Assembly (NCBI RefSeq): GCF_026410545.1
Contig: NZ_JAPMIT010000002.1
Coordinates: 558,001 to 622,000 of the forward strand
From: Microbacterium sp. STN6
GTDB taxonomy: Bacteria > Actinomycetota > Actinomycetes > Actinomycetales > Microbacteriaceae
Direction of reading: 5' to 3'
DNA: 64,000 bases
Made by a program: the position numbers and the translations under genes. Below, piece by piece: positions 7,375 through 18,980 of the stretch (position 1 is its first letter; each line of letters begins with the position of its first letter). The notes beneath the pieces are model-generated. The model was not told the origin of the DNA. It saw only the letters and a list, made by a program, of their open reading frames with translations, and ran no database searches.

Positions 7375-10300
7375 ATGCCGTACCCGAAGTCGAATTCCGG
7401 CGATGCCGGTGTCACACCGTCGCCCAACTTCCCCGCGGTCGAGAACGAGGTGCTGTCGTTCTGGGACAAGGACGGCACGTTTCAGGCGTCCATCGAGAAC
7501 CGTGAGGGATGCGATGAGTGGGTCTTCTACGACGGCCCGCCCTTTGCGAACGGACTGCCGCACTACGGGCACCTGCTGACCGGGTACGCCAAGGACCTCT
7601 TCCCGCGCTACCAGACCATGCGCGGCAAGCTCGTGCACCGTCGATTCGGCTGGGATACTCATGGATTGCCCGCTGAGCTTGAGGCCGAGCGGCAGCTGGG
7701 CATCACTGACAAGAGCCAGATCGAGAGCATGGGCATCGGCGCCTTCAACCAGGCGGCCCGCGACTCGGTGCTGCGTTACACCGCCGAGTGGCAGCAGTAC
7801 GTCACCCGGCAGGCGCGCTGGGTCGACTTCGACAACGACTACAAGACCCTCGACACCAGCTACATGGAAAGTGTGATCTGGGCCTTCAAGCAGCTCTACG
7901 ACAAGGGCCTCGCCTACGAGGGCTACCGCGTTCTGCCGTACTGCTGGCGAGACCAGACGCCGCTGTCGAACCACGAACTGCGCATGGACGACGACGTCTA
8001 CAAGATTCGGCAGGACCAGACGGTCACCGTCACTTTCCCGCTCGTCGGCGAGAAGGCCGAGGCCATGCAACTGACCGCGGTGCGCGCGCTGGCCTGGACG
8101 ACGACGCCGTGGACCCTGCCCACCAACCTGGCTCTCGTGGTCGGCCCCGAGATCAGCTACGCGGTTGTGCCGGCCGGCCCGCTCGGCGCCGCCGACGGGG
8201 AGCGCGAGGGCAACGACGAGCGAGATCTCTCTGGCGAATACCTGCTGGCGGCCGACCTGGTTGCGGCGCACGCGAAAGACCTCGGGTACGAGAGCGGGGA
8301 TGCGGCGGTTGCCGCCATCCGTCGCACCATTGCCGGTGCCGAGCTCGAGGGCGTGCAGTACGACAGGCTGTGGGACTACTACGCCGACGCCGAGACGTAC
8401 GGAACGCACAACGCGTGGCGCGTGCTCGTCGACGACTACGTGACGACCACCGAGGGCACGGGCATCGTACATCAGGCCCCCGCGTACGGCGAGGACGACC
8501 AGAGGGTGTGCGAGGCGAACGGCATCCCGGTGATCATCTCGGTCGACGAGGGAGCGCGGTTCCTGCCCGCTGTCACCGACGTGGCAGGGCTGCAGGTGTT
8601 CGAGGCGAACAAGCCGCTCACACGCCTGCTGCGGGAGAAGGGCCGCCTGCTTCGCCAGGCGAGCTACGAGCACTCGTACCCGCACTGCTGGCGCTGCCGC
8701 AACCCGCTCATCTACAAGGCCGTCTCCAGCTGGTTCGTGCGTGTGCCTGAGTTCCGCGAGCGCATGGTCGAGCTGAACCAGCAGATCGACTGGGTGCCCG
8801 AGAACGTCAAGGACGGCCAGTTCGGCAAGTGGATCGCGAACGCGCGCGACTGGTCGATCAGCCGCAACCGCTACTGGGGGTCGCCGATCCCCGTATGGAA
8901 GAGCGACGACCCTGCCTACCCACGTATCGACGTGTACGGTTCGCTCGCCGAGCTCGAGCACGACTTCGGCGCCCTGCCGGTGAACGACAGCGGCGAGCCC
9001 GACCTGCACCGACCGTACATCGACGCTCTCACGCGGCCGAATCCGGACGATCCGAGCGGCCGCTCCACCATGCGCCGCATCACCGACGTGCTCGACGTGT
9101 GGTTCGACTCCGGCTCGATGCCGTTCGCGCAGGTGCACTACCCGTTCGAGAACCGCGAGTGGTTCGACACGCATAACCCGGCAGACTTCATCGTCGAGTA
9201 CATCGGCCAGACGCGCGGCTGGTTCTACCTGCTGCACGTGCTCTCGACCGCACTCTTCGACCGGCCGGCGTTCCGCAATGTGATCAGCCACGGCATCGTG
9301 CTCGGCAACGACGGGCAGAAGATGTCGAAGTCGCTTCGCAACTATCCCGACGTCAGCGAGGTCTTCGACCGCGACGGCTCGGATGCGATGCGCTGGTTCC
9401 TCATGGCGAGCCCGGTGCTGCGCGGCGGCAACCTCATCGTCACAGAGGAGGGCATCCGCGAGGGCGTACGCCAGGTCATGCTGCCGCTGTGGAGCACGTG
9501 GTACTTCTTCTCGCTCTACGCCAATGCGTGCGGCTACGAGGCCGAGTGGCGCACCGACTCGACCGACGTGCTCGACCGCTACCTGCTCGCCAAGACGCAC
9601 AATCTCGTTGCCACCGTCACCGCCGATCTCGACGCGCTCGACAGCACGGTGGCCGCCGCGACGCTGCGCGACTTCGCCGACGTTCTCACGAACTGGTACG
9701 TGCGGCGCTCCCGCGACCGGTTCTGGGTGGGCGTCGGGCCCGACGGCTCCAACCGCGGGGCGTTCGACACTCTCTACACCGTGCTCGAGACGGTCACGCG
9801 CGTCGCCGCGCCCCTGCTGCCGCTCGTCACCGAGCGCATCTGGAAGGACCTGACCGGCGGGCGCAGCGTGCACCTGACCGATTGGCCGGATGCGTCGGCC
9901 TTCCCGGCCGACGACGCGCTGGTCGCCGCCATGGACCAGGTGCGCCTGACCAGCTCAACCGCGCTCTCGCTGCGCAAACAGGCCGGGCTGCGCGTGCGCC
10001 TGCCGCTGGCGACCCTCACGGTCGTCGCTGCGGGCGTCGATCGTCTCGCGCCATTCACGGAGATCCTGCGCGACGAGCTGAACGTGAAGCAGGTTGTGCT
10101 CGTCGAGCTGGGAGACACGAGCGCCGAAGAATACGGCATCACTCGCCGGCTCACGGTCAACGCGAGGGCCGCCGGTCCGCGCCTCGGCAAGCAGGTGCAG
10201 TCCGTCATCACGGCGGCACGCGCGGGCGACTGGATTCAGGCCGACGGTGGCGTCACGGTCGGCGGCATCGAGCTTCAGCCCGCCGAATACGACCTCGTAC

Positions 10301-10701
10301 TCGACGCGGCGGGAGCGAACGGCGCGCTCGCGCTGCTCGACGGCGGCGGTTTCGTGCTGCTCGACACCGCCACCACGCCCGAGCTCGAGGCTGAGGGCCT
10401 GACCCGCGACGTGATCCGCGCCGTGCAGGACACGCGCAAGGCGGCCGGCCTCGACGTCAGCGACCGCATCCGCCTCAGCATCCGGCTTGAGGACGAAGCG
10501 GATGCCGCAGCCCTCGCCCGCACGACCGATGTCGCCCTCGCCGCGGAAACCCTCGCGGTCGAGCTCATCATCCTCGGCCCCGGGGACCCGGAACGGGCCC
10601 CGGATGCCACCTTCAGCCAGACGTTCGACGCCGGGCAGTTCGCCAACCGCGGCTCCTTCGTCGTCACGCTTTCGCCCGTACAGGAGGCCGTCGATGCCTG
10701 A
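7375..10701 (+). CDS. ileS: Isoleucyl-tRNA synthetase
   Basis: 1108-residue class Ia aminoacyl-tRNA synthetase that charges tRNA-Ile. The HIGH motif is HYGH at residues 63-66 ([20 protein letters not shown]) and KMSKS is at 649-653. The editing (CP1) domain lies between them, and a long C-terminal anticodon-binding region follows. The length and a zinc-like C-x2-C segment (HCWRCRNP) fit the eukaryote-like IleRS of Actinobacteria, the type often less sensitive to mupirocin. The ATG at 7375 follows AGGAG at 7366-7370. The in-frame start at 7330 would lie inside the leader and is rejected. The stop overlaps the folC start region by 8 nt. Confidence 0.97.
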   Translation: MPYPKSNSGDAGVTPSPNFPAVENEVLSFWDKDGTFQASIENREGCDEWVFYDGPPFANGLPHYGHLLTGYAKDLFPRYQTMRGKLVHRRFGWDTHGLPAELEAERQLGITDKSQIESMGIGAFNQAARDSVLRYTAEWQQYVTRQARWVDFDNDYKTLDTSYMESVIWAFKQLYDKGLAYEGYRVLPYCWRDQTPLSNHELRMDDDVYKIRQDQTVTVTFPLVGEKAEAMQLTAVRALAWTTTPWTLPTNLALVVGPEISYAVVPAGPLGAADGEREGNDERDLSGEYLLAADLVAAHAKDLGYESGDAAVAAIRRTIAGAELEGVQYDRLWDYYADAETYGTHNAWRVLVDDYVTTTEGTGIVHQAPAYGEDDQRVCEANGIPVIISVDEGARFLPAVTDVAGLQVFEANKPLTRLLREKGRLLRQASYEHSYPHCWRCRNPLIYKAVSSWFVRVPEFRERMVELNQQIDWVPENVKDGQFGKWIANARDWSISRNRYWGSPIPVWKSDDPAYPRIDVYGSLAELEHDFGALPVNDSGEPDLHRPYIDALTRPNPDDPSGRSTMRRITDVLDVWFDSGSMPFAQVHYPFENREWFDTHNPADFIVEYIGQTRGWFYLLHVLSTALFDRPAFRNVISHGIVLGNDGQKMSKSLRNYPDVSEVFDRDGSDAMRWFLMASPVLRGGNLIVTEEGIREGVRQVMLPLWSTWYFFSLYANACGYEAEWRTDSTDVLDRYLLAKTHNLVATVTADLDALDSTVAAATLRDFADVLTNWYVRRSRDRFWVGVGPDGSNRGAFDTLYTVLETVTRVAAPLLPLVTERIWKDLTGGRSVHLTDWPDASAFPADDALVAAMDQVRLTSSTALSLRKQAGLRVRLPLATLTVVAAGVDRLAPFTEILRDELNVKQVVLVELGDTSAEEYGITRRLTVNARAAGPRLGKQVQSVITAARAGDWIQADGGVTVGGIELQPAEYDLVLDAAGANGALALLDGGGFVLLDTATTPELEAEGLTRDVIRAVQDTRKAAGLDVSDRIRLSIRLEDEADAAALARTTDVALAAETLAVELIILGPGDPERAPDATFSQTFDAGQFANRGSFVVTLSPVQEAVDA

Positions 10702-12085
10702 CACCCCACTCGACTCAGAGACTCCAGAAGACGACGCCTTCCGTGAGGCGGGTGACGCGGTCTACGCCGAGCTCCTCTCGCGCCTCGGCGAGGCCGAGCC
10801 CCAGCCGCGCCTGCACGCCACCCGGAGGGCCGTCGAGACCCTCGGCGACCCGCACCGCGCGTATCCGATCATTCACATCACGGGCACGAACGGCAAGACC
10901 TCGACGAGCCGCATCACCGCGAGCATCCTTCGCGCCCATGGCCTTCGCGTCGGACTGTTCACGAGCCCGCATCTCGTGCGCTTCAACGAGCGCATCGTGA
11001 TCGACGGCGCACCCATCAGCGACGAGGCCCTTGTTCGCAACTGGGTCGACATCAGGCCATACATCGAGATGACGGATGCCGCCCTCGTCGCCGAGGGCGA
11101 GCCGCGGCTCACCTTCTTCGAGACCATGACCGTGCTCGCCTTCGCCAGCTTCGCCGACGCCACCGTCGACGTCGCAGTGATCGAGGTCGGCATGGGCGGC
11201 GAATGGGATTCGACTAACGTCGGCGACGGCCAGGCCGCCGTGTTCACGCCCATTTCGCTCGACCACATGGCGCGCCTCGGCAATACGGTGGCCGAGATCG
11301 CCCGCACCAAGTCCGGCATCATCAAGCCGGCCGCCGACGTCGTCTCGGCCGCCCAGACCCCCGAGGCGCTGGCCGAGCTGCGCCGGGCGGCCGAACTGAC
11401 CGAGTCGACACTCGCCGTGCAGGCCGACGCGTTCGACGTGACCTCCACCGCCGTCGCGGTCGGCGGCCAGCTGGTGACCATCCGCGGCATCGCGGGCACA
11501 TACTCCGACCTGTTCCTGCCGCTCTATGGCGACCACCAGGCGCAGAACGCGGCCGTCGCCGTCGCCGCCGTCGAGACGTTCCTCGGCCGCGGCAGCCAGA
11601 CGATCCCGCGCGACATCCTGGAGGAGGGCTTCGCGACGGCCACCTCGCCGGGGCGCCTGCAGCTGATCGGCACCGAGCCGACCGTCATCGTGGATGCCGC
11701 GCACAACCCGAGCGGAGCCGCCTCGCTCGCCGCCGCCCTCACGTCGTACTTCGACTTCGACGAGATCGTCGCGGTGCTCGCGATCGTCGCTGACAAGGAC
11801 ATCCACGGCATCATCGACCAGCTGGCCCCCGTCGTCTCGCGCTTCCATGTGACGCAGTCCCAGTCGTCGAGGTCGGTGCCGCATGACGAGCTCACCCGCG
11901 ACGTGTCGCGGTGGGCACGGCCCGACGAGGAGATCGTCGAGTACGACGAGCTCTTCGACGCGCTCGACGAGGCTCGCGCCTGGGCCGCGTCCGCTCCGCG
12001 CCGCGCCGTTGTCGTCACGGGCTCGATCCTGCTCGTCGGCGAGGCGATGGCCATCGCTGACGACCGCGGCTGGAAGCAGAGCTGA
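10694..12085 (+). CDS. folC: Bifunctional folylpolyglutamate synthase / dihydrofolate synthase
   Basis: 463-residue Mur-ligase-family enzyme that adds glutamate to dihydropteroate and folates. It has the ATP-binding loop [13 protein letters not shown], the family motif [14 protein letters not shown], the central [13 protein letters not shown] and the C-terminal VDAAHNPSG. The ATG at 10694 lies within the last codons of ileS and is preceded by AGGAGG at 10682-10687, so translation is coupled. Its stop overlaps the start of the DUF4233 gene by one base. Confidence 0.95.
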   Translation: MPDTPLDSETPEDDAFREAGDAVYAELLSRLGEAEPQPRLHATRRAVETLGDPHRAYPIIHITGTNGKTSTSRITASILRAHGLRVGLFTSPHLVRFNERIVIDGAPISDEALVRNWVDIRPYIEMTDAALVAEGEPRLTFFETMTVLAFASFADATVDVAVIEVGMGGEWDSTNVGDGQAAVFTPISLDHMARLGNTVAEIARTKSGIIKPAADVVSAAQTPEALAELRRAAELTESTLAVQADAFDVTSTAVAVGGQLVTIRGIAGTYSDLFLPLYGDHQAQNAAVAVAAVETFLGRGSQTIPRDILEEGFATATSPGRLQLIGTEPTVIVDAAHNPSGAASLAAALTSYFDFDEIVAVLAIVADKDIHGIIDQLAPVVSRFHVTQSQSSRSVPHDELTRDVSRWARPDEEIVEYDELFDALDEARAWAASAPRRAVVVTGSILLVGEAMAIADDRGWKQS

Positions 12086-12441
12086 TGCGTTCCGCGCAAC
12101 GCAGCCTCGCGCAGATCGTGCTCGGCTTCGAGCTCGTCGTCGTGTTCCTCGGCGCCCTCGTCGTGTTCGGCCTGAAGGCGGCGCCGGCGGCCTGGGCTCT
12201 CGGCGGGGGAGCAGCCCTCATCGTCGTCATGGCCGCCACGATCGGCCTGCTCCGCTACCGCTGGGCCTACGTGATCGGCTGGCTCGTGCAGCTCGCGGTG
12301 ATCGCCGGCGGAATTCTCGTGCCGATGCTCTACATCGTCGGCGTCATCTTCACGGCCATCTGGACCTGGTGCATGATCACCGGCGCCCGGCTCGACCGGC
12401 AGACCCCCCATCCACCCAACGAAACGGAGACACCCGCATGA
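12085..12441 (+). CDS. DUF4233 small integral membrane protein
   Basis: 118-residue protein with four hydrophobic helices (LAQIVLGFELVVVFLGALVV; ALGGGAALIVVMAATIGLL; YVIGWLVQLAVIAGGILV; LYIVGVIFTAIWTWCMI) and a short hydrophilic tail. This is the DUF4233 family, which is almost always found between folC and ndk in Actinobacteria. No function is established. Start and stop overlap both neighbours (TGATG and ATGA), so it belongs to the folC-ndk operon. Confidence 0.88.
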   Translation: MRSAQRSLAQIVLGFELVVVFLGALVVFGLKAAPAAWALGGGAALIVVMAATIGLLRYRWAYVIGWLVQLAVIAGGILVPMLYIVGVIFTAIWTWCMITGARLDRQTPHPPNETETPA

Positions 12442-12857
12442 GCACCACTGTCGAAGAGACCCTCGTTCTCGTCAAGCCCGACGGCGTCGCCCGCAGTTTG
12501 ACCGGCGAGATCCTGCGCCGTATCGAGGCGAAGGGGTACCAGATCGTCGACATCCGCATGCTGCAGGCCGACCGCGAGCTGCTGGCCCGTCACTACGAGG
12601 AGCACCAGGGCAAGCCGTTCTACGAGCCGCTCGTGGAGTTCATGGAGTCCGGGCCGATCGTCGCGGTGCGTCTCGCCGGTGATCGTGTGATCGAGGGCTT
12701 CCGCTCTCTCGCCGGCACCACCGATCCCACGACTGCCGCGCCCGGCACGATCCGCGGCGACCTCGCGCGCGACTGGGGCCTCAAGGTGCAGCAGAACCTG
12801 GTGCACGGCAGCGACTCGCCGGAGTCGGCCGCTCGCGAGCTCGCTCTCTGGTTCTGA
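12438..12857 (+). CDS. ndk: Nucleoside diphosphate kinase
   Basis: 139-residue enzyme of full family length that transfers a phosphate from ATP to other nucleoside diphosphates through a phosphohistidine. The catalytic histidine is H123 in the signature NLVHGSDSPESA. The N-terminal TLVLVKPDGVAR and nucleotide-binding TDPTTAAPGTIRGD are present. The ATG overlaps the DUF4233 stop. It converges on the VKOR gene with a 13-nt gap in which I see no terminator. Confidence 0.97.
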   Translation: MSTTVEETLVLVKPDGVARSLTGEILRRIEAKGYQIVDIRMLQADRELLARHYEEHQGKPFYEPLVEFMESGPIVAVRLAGDRVIEGFRSLAGTTDPTTAAPGTIRGDLARDWGLKVQQNLVHGSDSPESAARELALWF

Positions 12858-12870
12858 ACTGGCGGAAGAC

Positions 12871-13470
12871 TCAGATGCGGTGCAGCCAGTCCAGCTGCAC
12901 CTGCGCCACGATGGCGACGAACGCGTAACAGACGATCGTGATCAGCGGCACCCAGGCATAGAGAACAGCGGATGCGCGGCGCACCCCCGCCGGCACGGGA
13001 ATGTTGCCCATCTTCAGGTTGTACAGCGTGACCGCGAAGAATGTGGGGATGGTCACCGACCAGGTGACCATGCACCAGGGGCACAGCACGAACAGTGCGT
13101 ACACGCTCTGCCAGATGAGCCAGCCCACGAGCACGATGGCACCGAGCACGCCGAGGTTGAAGAGCATCCAGAACCAGCGGGAGAACTTCGCCTCGGCGAG
13201 GATGCTGACGCCGACGGCGATGACGGCGGGCCAGCAGGCGATACCGATGAGCGGGTTCGGGAACCCGAGTACCGCACCCTGAGGTGAGGAGAGGTTGGTG
13301 CTGCAGCCGATGAGAACACTGAAGTTGCAGCTCAGCTGGGCCTTCGGATGCTCGAGCAGCGTGAACTTGTCGAGCGTGAGCAGGAAGGCGGCGGCGAACC
13401 CGATTGCCCCGGCGATCACGAGGAACACTGCCAGAACGGTCGGTCGCTTCTCGGGTGCAGTCAGGGACAC
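12871..13470 (-). CDS. Vitamin K epoxide reductase (VKOR) family protein
   Basis: 199-residue membrane protein with about five transmembrane helices and the VKOR redox centre CPWC (C130, C133). The upstream loop pair is C48/C56 (SCNFSVLIGC). Bacterial VKOR homologues reoxidise extracytoplasmic thiol-disulfide oxidoreductases at the expense of menaquinone, replacing DsbB in Actinobacteria. The start is GTG at 13470. It is divergent from the rne transcript, and no DsbA-like partner is visible nearby. Confidence 0.9.
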   Translation of the reverse strand: MSLTAPEKRPTVLAVFLVIAGAIGFAAAFLLTLDKFTLLEHPKAQLSCNFSVLIGCSTNLSSPQGAVLGFPNPLIGIACWPAVIAVGVSILAEAKFSRWFWMLFNLGVLGAIVLVGWLIWQSVYALFVLCPWCMVTWSVTIPTFFAVTLYNLKMGNIPVPAGVRRASAVLYAWVPLITIVCYAFVAIVAQVQLDWLHRI

Positions 13471-13517
13471 CCTCGGATTATGGCACAGCGTCGTAAGCGG
13501 CTCCCCACAGCCGGGCG

Positions 13518-13766
13518 TGCGATAATGGGGGGCAAGTCATCGCCGGCCGCGCCGGTGAGACGCCAAAGAAGGCTTTACGGGCGAACTTCGCCCAGTGCCC
13601 GCATCGAAGAAACGATCGGGAGAACATCGACCAGATGATGATGTGATCAGAGCCACAGGGCCGGTCGCATCACGTGAGAATTGGCGGCAGCCCGCACCGG
13701 CGGGCCCGCTCGAGAGAGTAACCGGACGGTGGCGCGGCCCCCATCCGGTCGAGGAGTGCACCAGAG
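13518..13766 (+). promoter_or_regulatory. Promoter and long structured 5' leader of rne
   Basis: An extended -10 (TGCGATAAT, 13518-13526) precedes roughly 230 nt of leader before the RNase E start. The leader contains hairpins such as GGGCGA-ACT-TCGCCC (about 13577-13591) and GC-rich stems closer to the gene, with Shine-Dalgarno GAGGAG at 13751-13756. A long structured leader suits feedback control of RNase E on its own mRNA, as known for rne elsewhere. No Rfam family is recognised from memory, and the function here is inferred. Confidence 0.5.
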
Positions 13767-16256
13767 ATGGTGGAAGACGACAACACGAACAATCAGGCAG
13801 CAGACAATACGACGGGGGAGACGAGGAAGCGCGGCAGGCTTTTCGGTTCGCGGCGAGCGAGCCGTAAGCCGGAGCAGGCCGAGGTCGAGGTCGTCGCTGA
13901 GGCGACCGCACCCGCCGATCCCTCCGCTGGTCGAGTAGGCGCCAACGGCGCCGTATCGAGACCCGCCCACGAGCACGTCGAGCCCGCGGCCGAGCCCCCG
14001 CAGGCGGATGCGCCCGCACAGACGGTCACGGCAGAGTCGGCCGCCGAGCCCGCGCCGGCACCCGAGGTGTCGGCCGCGCGCACCGGCCTGCCATCCACAT
14101 CGATACTCTTCAAGGCGCCAGACATCGTTCCGCTGCCACCCCTGCCCGGAAACGAGCGCGAGGAGCGCGACGACCGCGGCGACGAGCCCGAGGAGGGCAC
14201 CCGAACGCGCAAGCGCCAGCGCCGCCGCTCGGGCGATTCAGGTGACGAGTCGTCGTCACGGTCGCGCCAGCGCGAGGCGCCCGAGCCCATCACGGAGCCG
14301 CAGCGCATCAAGGGTTCTACTCGGCTCGAGGCGAAGAAGCAGCGACGCCGGGATGGCCGCGACGCCGGCCGTCGTCGCCCCGTCATCACCGAGGCCGAGT
14401 TCCTCGCCCGCCGTGAAGCCGTCGACCGCACCATGATCGTTCGCGAGAAGAACGGGCGCATCCAGATCGGCGTGCTCGAAGACAGCGTGCTCGTCGAGCA
14501 CTACGTCGCCCGCTCGCAGGAGGCGTCACTCATCGGCAACGTCTACCTCGGTCGGGTGCAGAACGTGCTGCCGAGCATGGAGGCGGCGTTCGTCGACATC
14601 GGACGCGGCCGCAACGCGGTGCTGTACTCCGGCGAGGTCGACTGGGAGGCGGCCGCGGAGAACGCGGGCGGCAACCAGGCCCGCCGCATCGAGCTCGCGC
14701 TGAAGCCGGGCGACAAGGTTCTTGTGCAGGTCACGAAGGACCCGGTCGGCCACAAGGGTGCGAGGCTCACGAGCCAGGTCTCCCTGCCGGGGCGGTACCT
14801 CGTCTATGTGCCGAACGGCTCGATGAACGGCATCAGCCGCAAGCTGCCCGACACCGAGCGCGCTCGCCTGAAGAAGATCCTCAAGGAGGTTCTGCCCGAG
14901 AACACCGGCGTCATCGTGCGCACGGCCGCCGAGGGGGCGACCGACGATCAGCTGACGCTCGACGTCAACAGGCTGCGCGCCCAGTGGGAGGCGATCAGCG
15001 CGCAGGCCGAGAACGGCCAGGCGCCCGCCATGCTGCACAGCGAGCCCGACCTGCTCATCAAGATCGTGCGCGACGTCTTCAACGAAGACTTCCACCGCCT
15101 CGTCATCGAGGGCGACGAGGCCAGGGAGACCATCGAGCGCTACCTCTCGCAGGTGGCCCCCGACCTGCTCGAGCGCGTCGAGCGCTACGAGGGCGCGAAG
15201 GACTCCTTCGACGAGTTCCGCATCACGGAGCAGATCGAAAAGGCGCTCGAGCGCAAGGTGTGGTTGCCGTCCGGCGGCTCGCTCGTCATCGACCGCACGG
15301 AGGCCATGACGGTCGTCGACGTCAACACCGGCAAGTTCGTCGGCAGCGGCGGCAACCTCGAAGAGACCGTGACGAAGAACAACCTCGAGGCCGCGGAAGA
15401 GATCGTGCGTCAGCTTCGCCTACGCGACATCGGCGGCATCATCGTGGTCGACTTCATCGACATGGTGCTCGAGACCAACCGCGACCTCGTGCTTCGACGC
15501 CTCGTCGAGTGCCTCAGCCGTGACCGAACGAAGCACCAGGTCGCCGAGGTCACCTCGCTCGGCCTCGTGCAGATGACGCGCAAGAAGCTCGGCCTCGGCC
15601 TGCTCGAGACCTTCAGCGAACCGTGCGAGGTGTGCGCGGGCCGCGGCGTGGTCGTGCACCACGACCCTGTGGCCAAGCACCGCTCATCGTCGAACTCGTC
15701 AGAACGCCGCCGCGGCAAAGGCGGGAACGGCGGTGGCAACGGTGGCGGCAGCAGCAACGCGCCGGCCGTCGCGCCGCACGCCATCACCGATGACGCCAAG
15801 AACGCGCTCGCCCAGATCGCCGCAAGCACGCTGGCCGCCCACGCGGCCGATCTCACGACCGAGCACGGCCAGGAGATCACCCAGGCTCGCATCGACGACG
15901 TGATCGCCGAAGAGAAGACCGAGGAGAACGCATCGGGCCGCACCGGCAAGTCGAGCCGCGGCCGAAAGCGTGACACCGGTCGCCAGACCGCTGAGCAGAA
16001 TGCCGAGCAGCGCACGGAACAGGCCATGGAGCAGAGCACCGTCGCGATCCTCGACATCCCCATTGAGCCGGCCCCCCGCGCCCGTCAGCGCGCGAAGAGC
16101 AGCGAGACCGAGCACCTGCTCGACTCGGTGCTCGAGGCGCTCCCACAGCCGAAACAGCCCGGCCACGGCCGTTCCCGCAGCCGTCGGGTGACGACGGCTG
16201 CTCTCACGGGTGTCGCGGTCACGCCCGAGAGCGCGGGCGAGACGCACCAGGCGTGA
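13767..16256 (+). CDS. rne: Ribonuclease E/G
   Basis: 829-residue endoribonuclease of the RNE/RNG family for mRNA decay and rRNA/tRNA processing. A disordered N-terminal extension of about 200 residues rich in P, A, E and R precedes the S1 domain (EDSVLVEHYVARSQEASLIGNVYLGRVQNVLPSMEAAFVDIG, residues about 236-275). The catalytic core includes VVDVNTGKF and DFIDM, and the zinc-link CEVCAGRG follows. The C-terminal tail is again low complexity (GKGGNGGGNGGG). N-terminal extension and glycine-rich tail are normal for actinobacterial RNase E. A palindromic repeat (13923-13963) lies in frame in the N-terminal extension. Confidence 0.95.
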   Translation: MVEDDNTNNQAADNTTGETRKRGRLFGSRRASRKPEQAEVEVVAEATAPADPSAGRVGANGAVSRPAHEHVEPAAEPPQADAPAQTVTAESAAEPAPAPEVSAARTGLPSTSILFKAPDIVPLPPLPGNEREERDDRGDEPEEGTRTRKRQRRRSGDSGDESSSRSRQREAPEPITEPQRIKGSTRLEAKKQRRRDGRDAGRRRPVITEAEFLARREAVDRTMIVREKNGRIQIGVLEDSVLVEHYVARSQEASLIGNVYLGRVQNVLPSMEAAFVDIGRGRNAVLYSGEVDWEAAAENAGGNQARRIELALKPGDKVLVQVTKDPVGHKGARLTSQVSLPGRYLVYVPNGSMNGISRKLPDTERARLKKILKEVLPENTGVIVRTAAEGATDDQLTLDVNRLRAQWEAISAQAENGQAPAMLHSEPDLLIKIVRDVFNEDFHRLVIEGDEARETIERYLSQVAPDLLERVERYEGAKDSFDEFRITEQIEKALERKVWLPSGGSLVIDRTEAMTVVDVNTGKFVGSGGNLEETVTKNNLEAAEEIVRQLRLRDIGGIIVVDFIDMVLETNRDLVLRRLVECLSRDRTKHQVAEVTSLGLVQMTRKKLGLGLLETFSEPCEVCAGRGVVVHHDPVAKHRSSSNSSERRRGKGGNGGGNGGGSSNAPAVAPHAITDDAKNALAQIAASTLAAHAADLTTEHGQEITQARIDDVIAEEKTEENASGRTGKSSRGRKRDTGRQTAEQNAEQRTEQAMEQSTVAILDIPIEPAPRARQRAKSSETEHLLDSVLEALPQPKQPGHGRSRSRRVTTAALTGVAVTPESAGETHQA
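13923..13963. repeat. Palindromic intergenic-type repeat inside the rne coding region
   Basis: The stretch runs CCGCTGGTCGAGTAG, then a GGCGCC-AAC-GGCGCC hairpin, then GTATCGAGACCCG. Its ends (CTGGTCGAGTA and TATCGAGACC) have the shape of the dispersed palindromic repeats I recall between genes in Microbacteriaceae (GGTTTCGA...CTCAACCAGC). Here it is translated as roughly SAGRVGANGAVSRP in the disordered N-terminus of RNase E. Confidence 0.55.
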
Positions 16257-16324
16257 GCGACGCGAGCGGGCGGTGGCCACGGCCGAGTGCGCTCCCGAGG
16301 CGAGCGAGTGGATGCGGCATCCGC

Positions 16325-16609
16325 TCAGCGTCTGCCTTCGTGAGGCGCTCGATCGCGGCCGCGCACCCGCAACCCGCTGGCGCGAAGACGCACGACCAGC
16401 TCCCGTCCCGTGACCGGCAGAGCGCCGGCCACGACGAGGCTGTCATAGCGCGCGGCGGGAACGTCGTAGTGGTCGAGGTCGAACGCCCGCGGCGGAACCC
16501 CGTTTGCCTCGGCGAAGGCGTGCAACTCGTCAAGCGAGTGGTCGCTGACCAGGTGCGAGAAGAACGTGCCATGTGCCGGCCACGCGGGCGAGTCGATGAG
16601 CACGGTCAT
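16325..16609 (-). CDS. DUF4031 domain-containing protein
   Basis: 94-residue protein starting MTVLIDSPAWPAHGTFFSHL and containing SLDELHAFAEANGVPPRAFDLDHYDVPAARYDSLVVAGA, the near-complete DUF4031 signature. The family is small, soluble and uncharacterised, with conserved His and Asp residues (H13, H19, D44, H46, D48) that could bind a metal. It lies on the opposite strand between rne and rplU, with 69 bp to the rne stop. No function is proposed. Confidence 0.85.
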   Translation of the reverse strand: MTVLIDSPAWPAHGTFFSHLVSDHSLDELHAFAEANGVPPRAFDLDHYDVPAARYDSLVVAGALPVTGRELVVRLRASGLRVRGRDRAPHEGRR

Positions 16610-16639
16610 GTCTCGAGCCTATTGCCGTCTCGGCTCGAA

Positions 16640-16703
16640 TTGACCGGCGCCCTCGCCGTCGAGTAAACTCGACCGTTGGTGTGTGTCGGCCCTTTCGGCC
16701 GCA
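16640..16703 (+). promoter_or_regulatory. Promoter and leader hairpin of rplU-rpmA
   Basis: A good housekeeping promoter is visible: TTGACC (16640-16645), 18 nt, TAAACT (16664-16669). The transcript would begin near 16676. A hairpin follows (GTG-CGGCC / GGCCG-CAC around 16682-16703), about 42 nt before the GTG start of rplU. The hairpin could be a ribosomal-protein autoregulatory leader, but that is only a guess. Confidence 0.6.
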
Positions 16704-16744
16704 CGAATTCCCACAAGATTCCCCCCAGAGAATAGGTACGTGAA

Positions 16745-17053
16745 GTGGTTTACGCAGTTGTGCGCGCCGGTGGTCGGCAGGAAAAGGTCGAGGTCGGCAC
16801 CATTGTGACGATGGACCGGATCAAGGCCGACAAGAACGGCAATGTCGAGCTGCCTGCGGTGCTGCTTGTCGATGGCGAGAAGATCACGTCTGACGCATCG
16901 TCGCTCGCCAAGGTGACCGTCACGGCCGAGGTTCTCGGTGACCTTCGCGGCCCGAAGATCGTGATCCAGAAGTTCAAGAACAAGACCGGCTACAAGAAGC
17001 GCCAGGGCCACCGCCAGGAGCTCACGCGCGTCAAGGTCACCGGCATCAAGTAG
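16745..17053 (+). CDS. rplU: 50S ribosomal protein L21
   Basis: 102-residue ribosomal protein of full family length, beginning [21 protein letters not shown] and ending with the basic motif [19 protein letters not shown], typical of bL21. It binds 23S rRNA and contacts L20. The start is GTG at 16745, directly before GTT-TAC. It is co-transcribed with rpmA, 22 bp downstream, from the promoter at 16640. Confidence 0.97.
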   Translation: MVYAVVRAGGRQEKVEVGTIVTMDRIKADKNGNVELPAVLLVDGEKITSDASSLAKVTVTAEVLGDLRGPKIVIQKFKNKTGYKKRQGHRQELTRVKVTGIK

Positions 17054-17075
17054 TCAGCTTCGAGGAGAGAAACCC

Positions 17076-17330
17076 ATGGCACACAAAAAGGGAGCGAGTT
17101 CCACTCGCAACGGTCGCGACTCCAACGCGCAGCGTCTCGGCGTCAAGCGCTTCGGCGGCCAGGTCGTCGGTGCAGGCGAGATCATCGTCCGCCAGCGCGG
17201 CACGCACTTCCACCCCGGCGTGAACGTCGGTCGTGGCGGCGACGACACCCTGTTCGCCCTTGAGGCGGGTGCGGTCGAGTTCGGCCAGAAGGGCGGCCGC
17301 AAGGTCGTCAACATCGTCGCGAGCGCCTAG
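17076..17330 (+). CDS. rpmA: 50S ribosomal protein L27
   Basis: 84-residue ribosomal protein with the family start [28 protein letters not shown] and the [20 protein letters not shown] core. Its N-terminal tail reaches the peptidyl-transferase centre. There is no N-terminal Firmicutes-type prepeptide, so processing is not needed. A strong hairpin follows at 17356-17377. Confidence 0.97.
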   Translation: MAHKKGASSTRNGRDSNAQRLGVKRFGGQVVGAGEIIVRQRGTHFHPGVNVGRGGDDTLFALEAGAVEFGQKGGRKVVNIVASA

Positions 17331-18971
<1,641 letters not shown>

Positions 18972-18980
18972 GCACGCACG

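Noticed and set aside
7261-9873. Very long open frame on the minus strand opposite ileS
   Set aside because: It is the shadow of a high-GC gene; its translation has no family motifs, whereas the plus strand has complete IleRS motifs.
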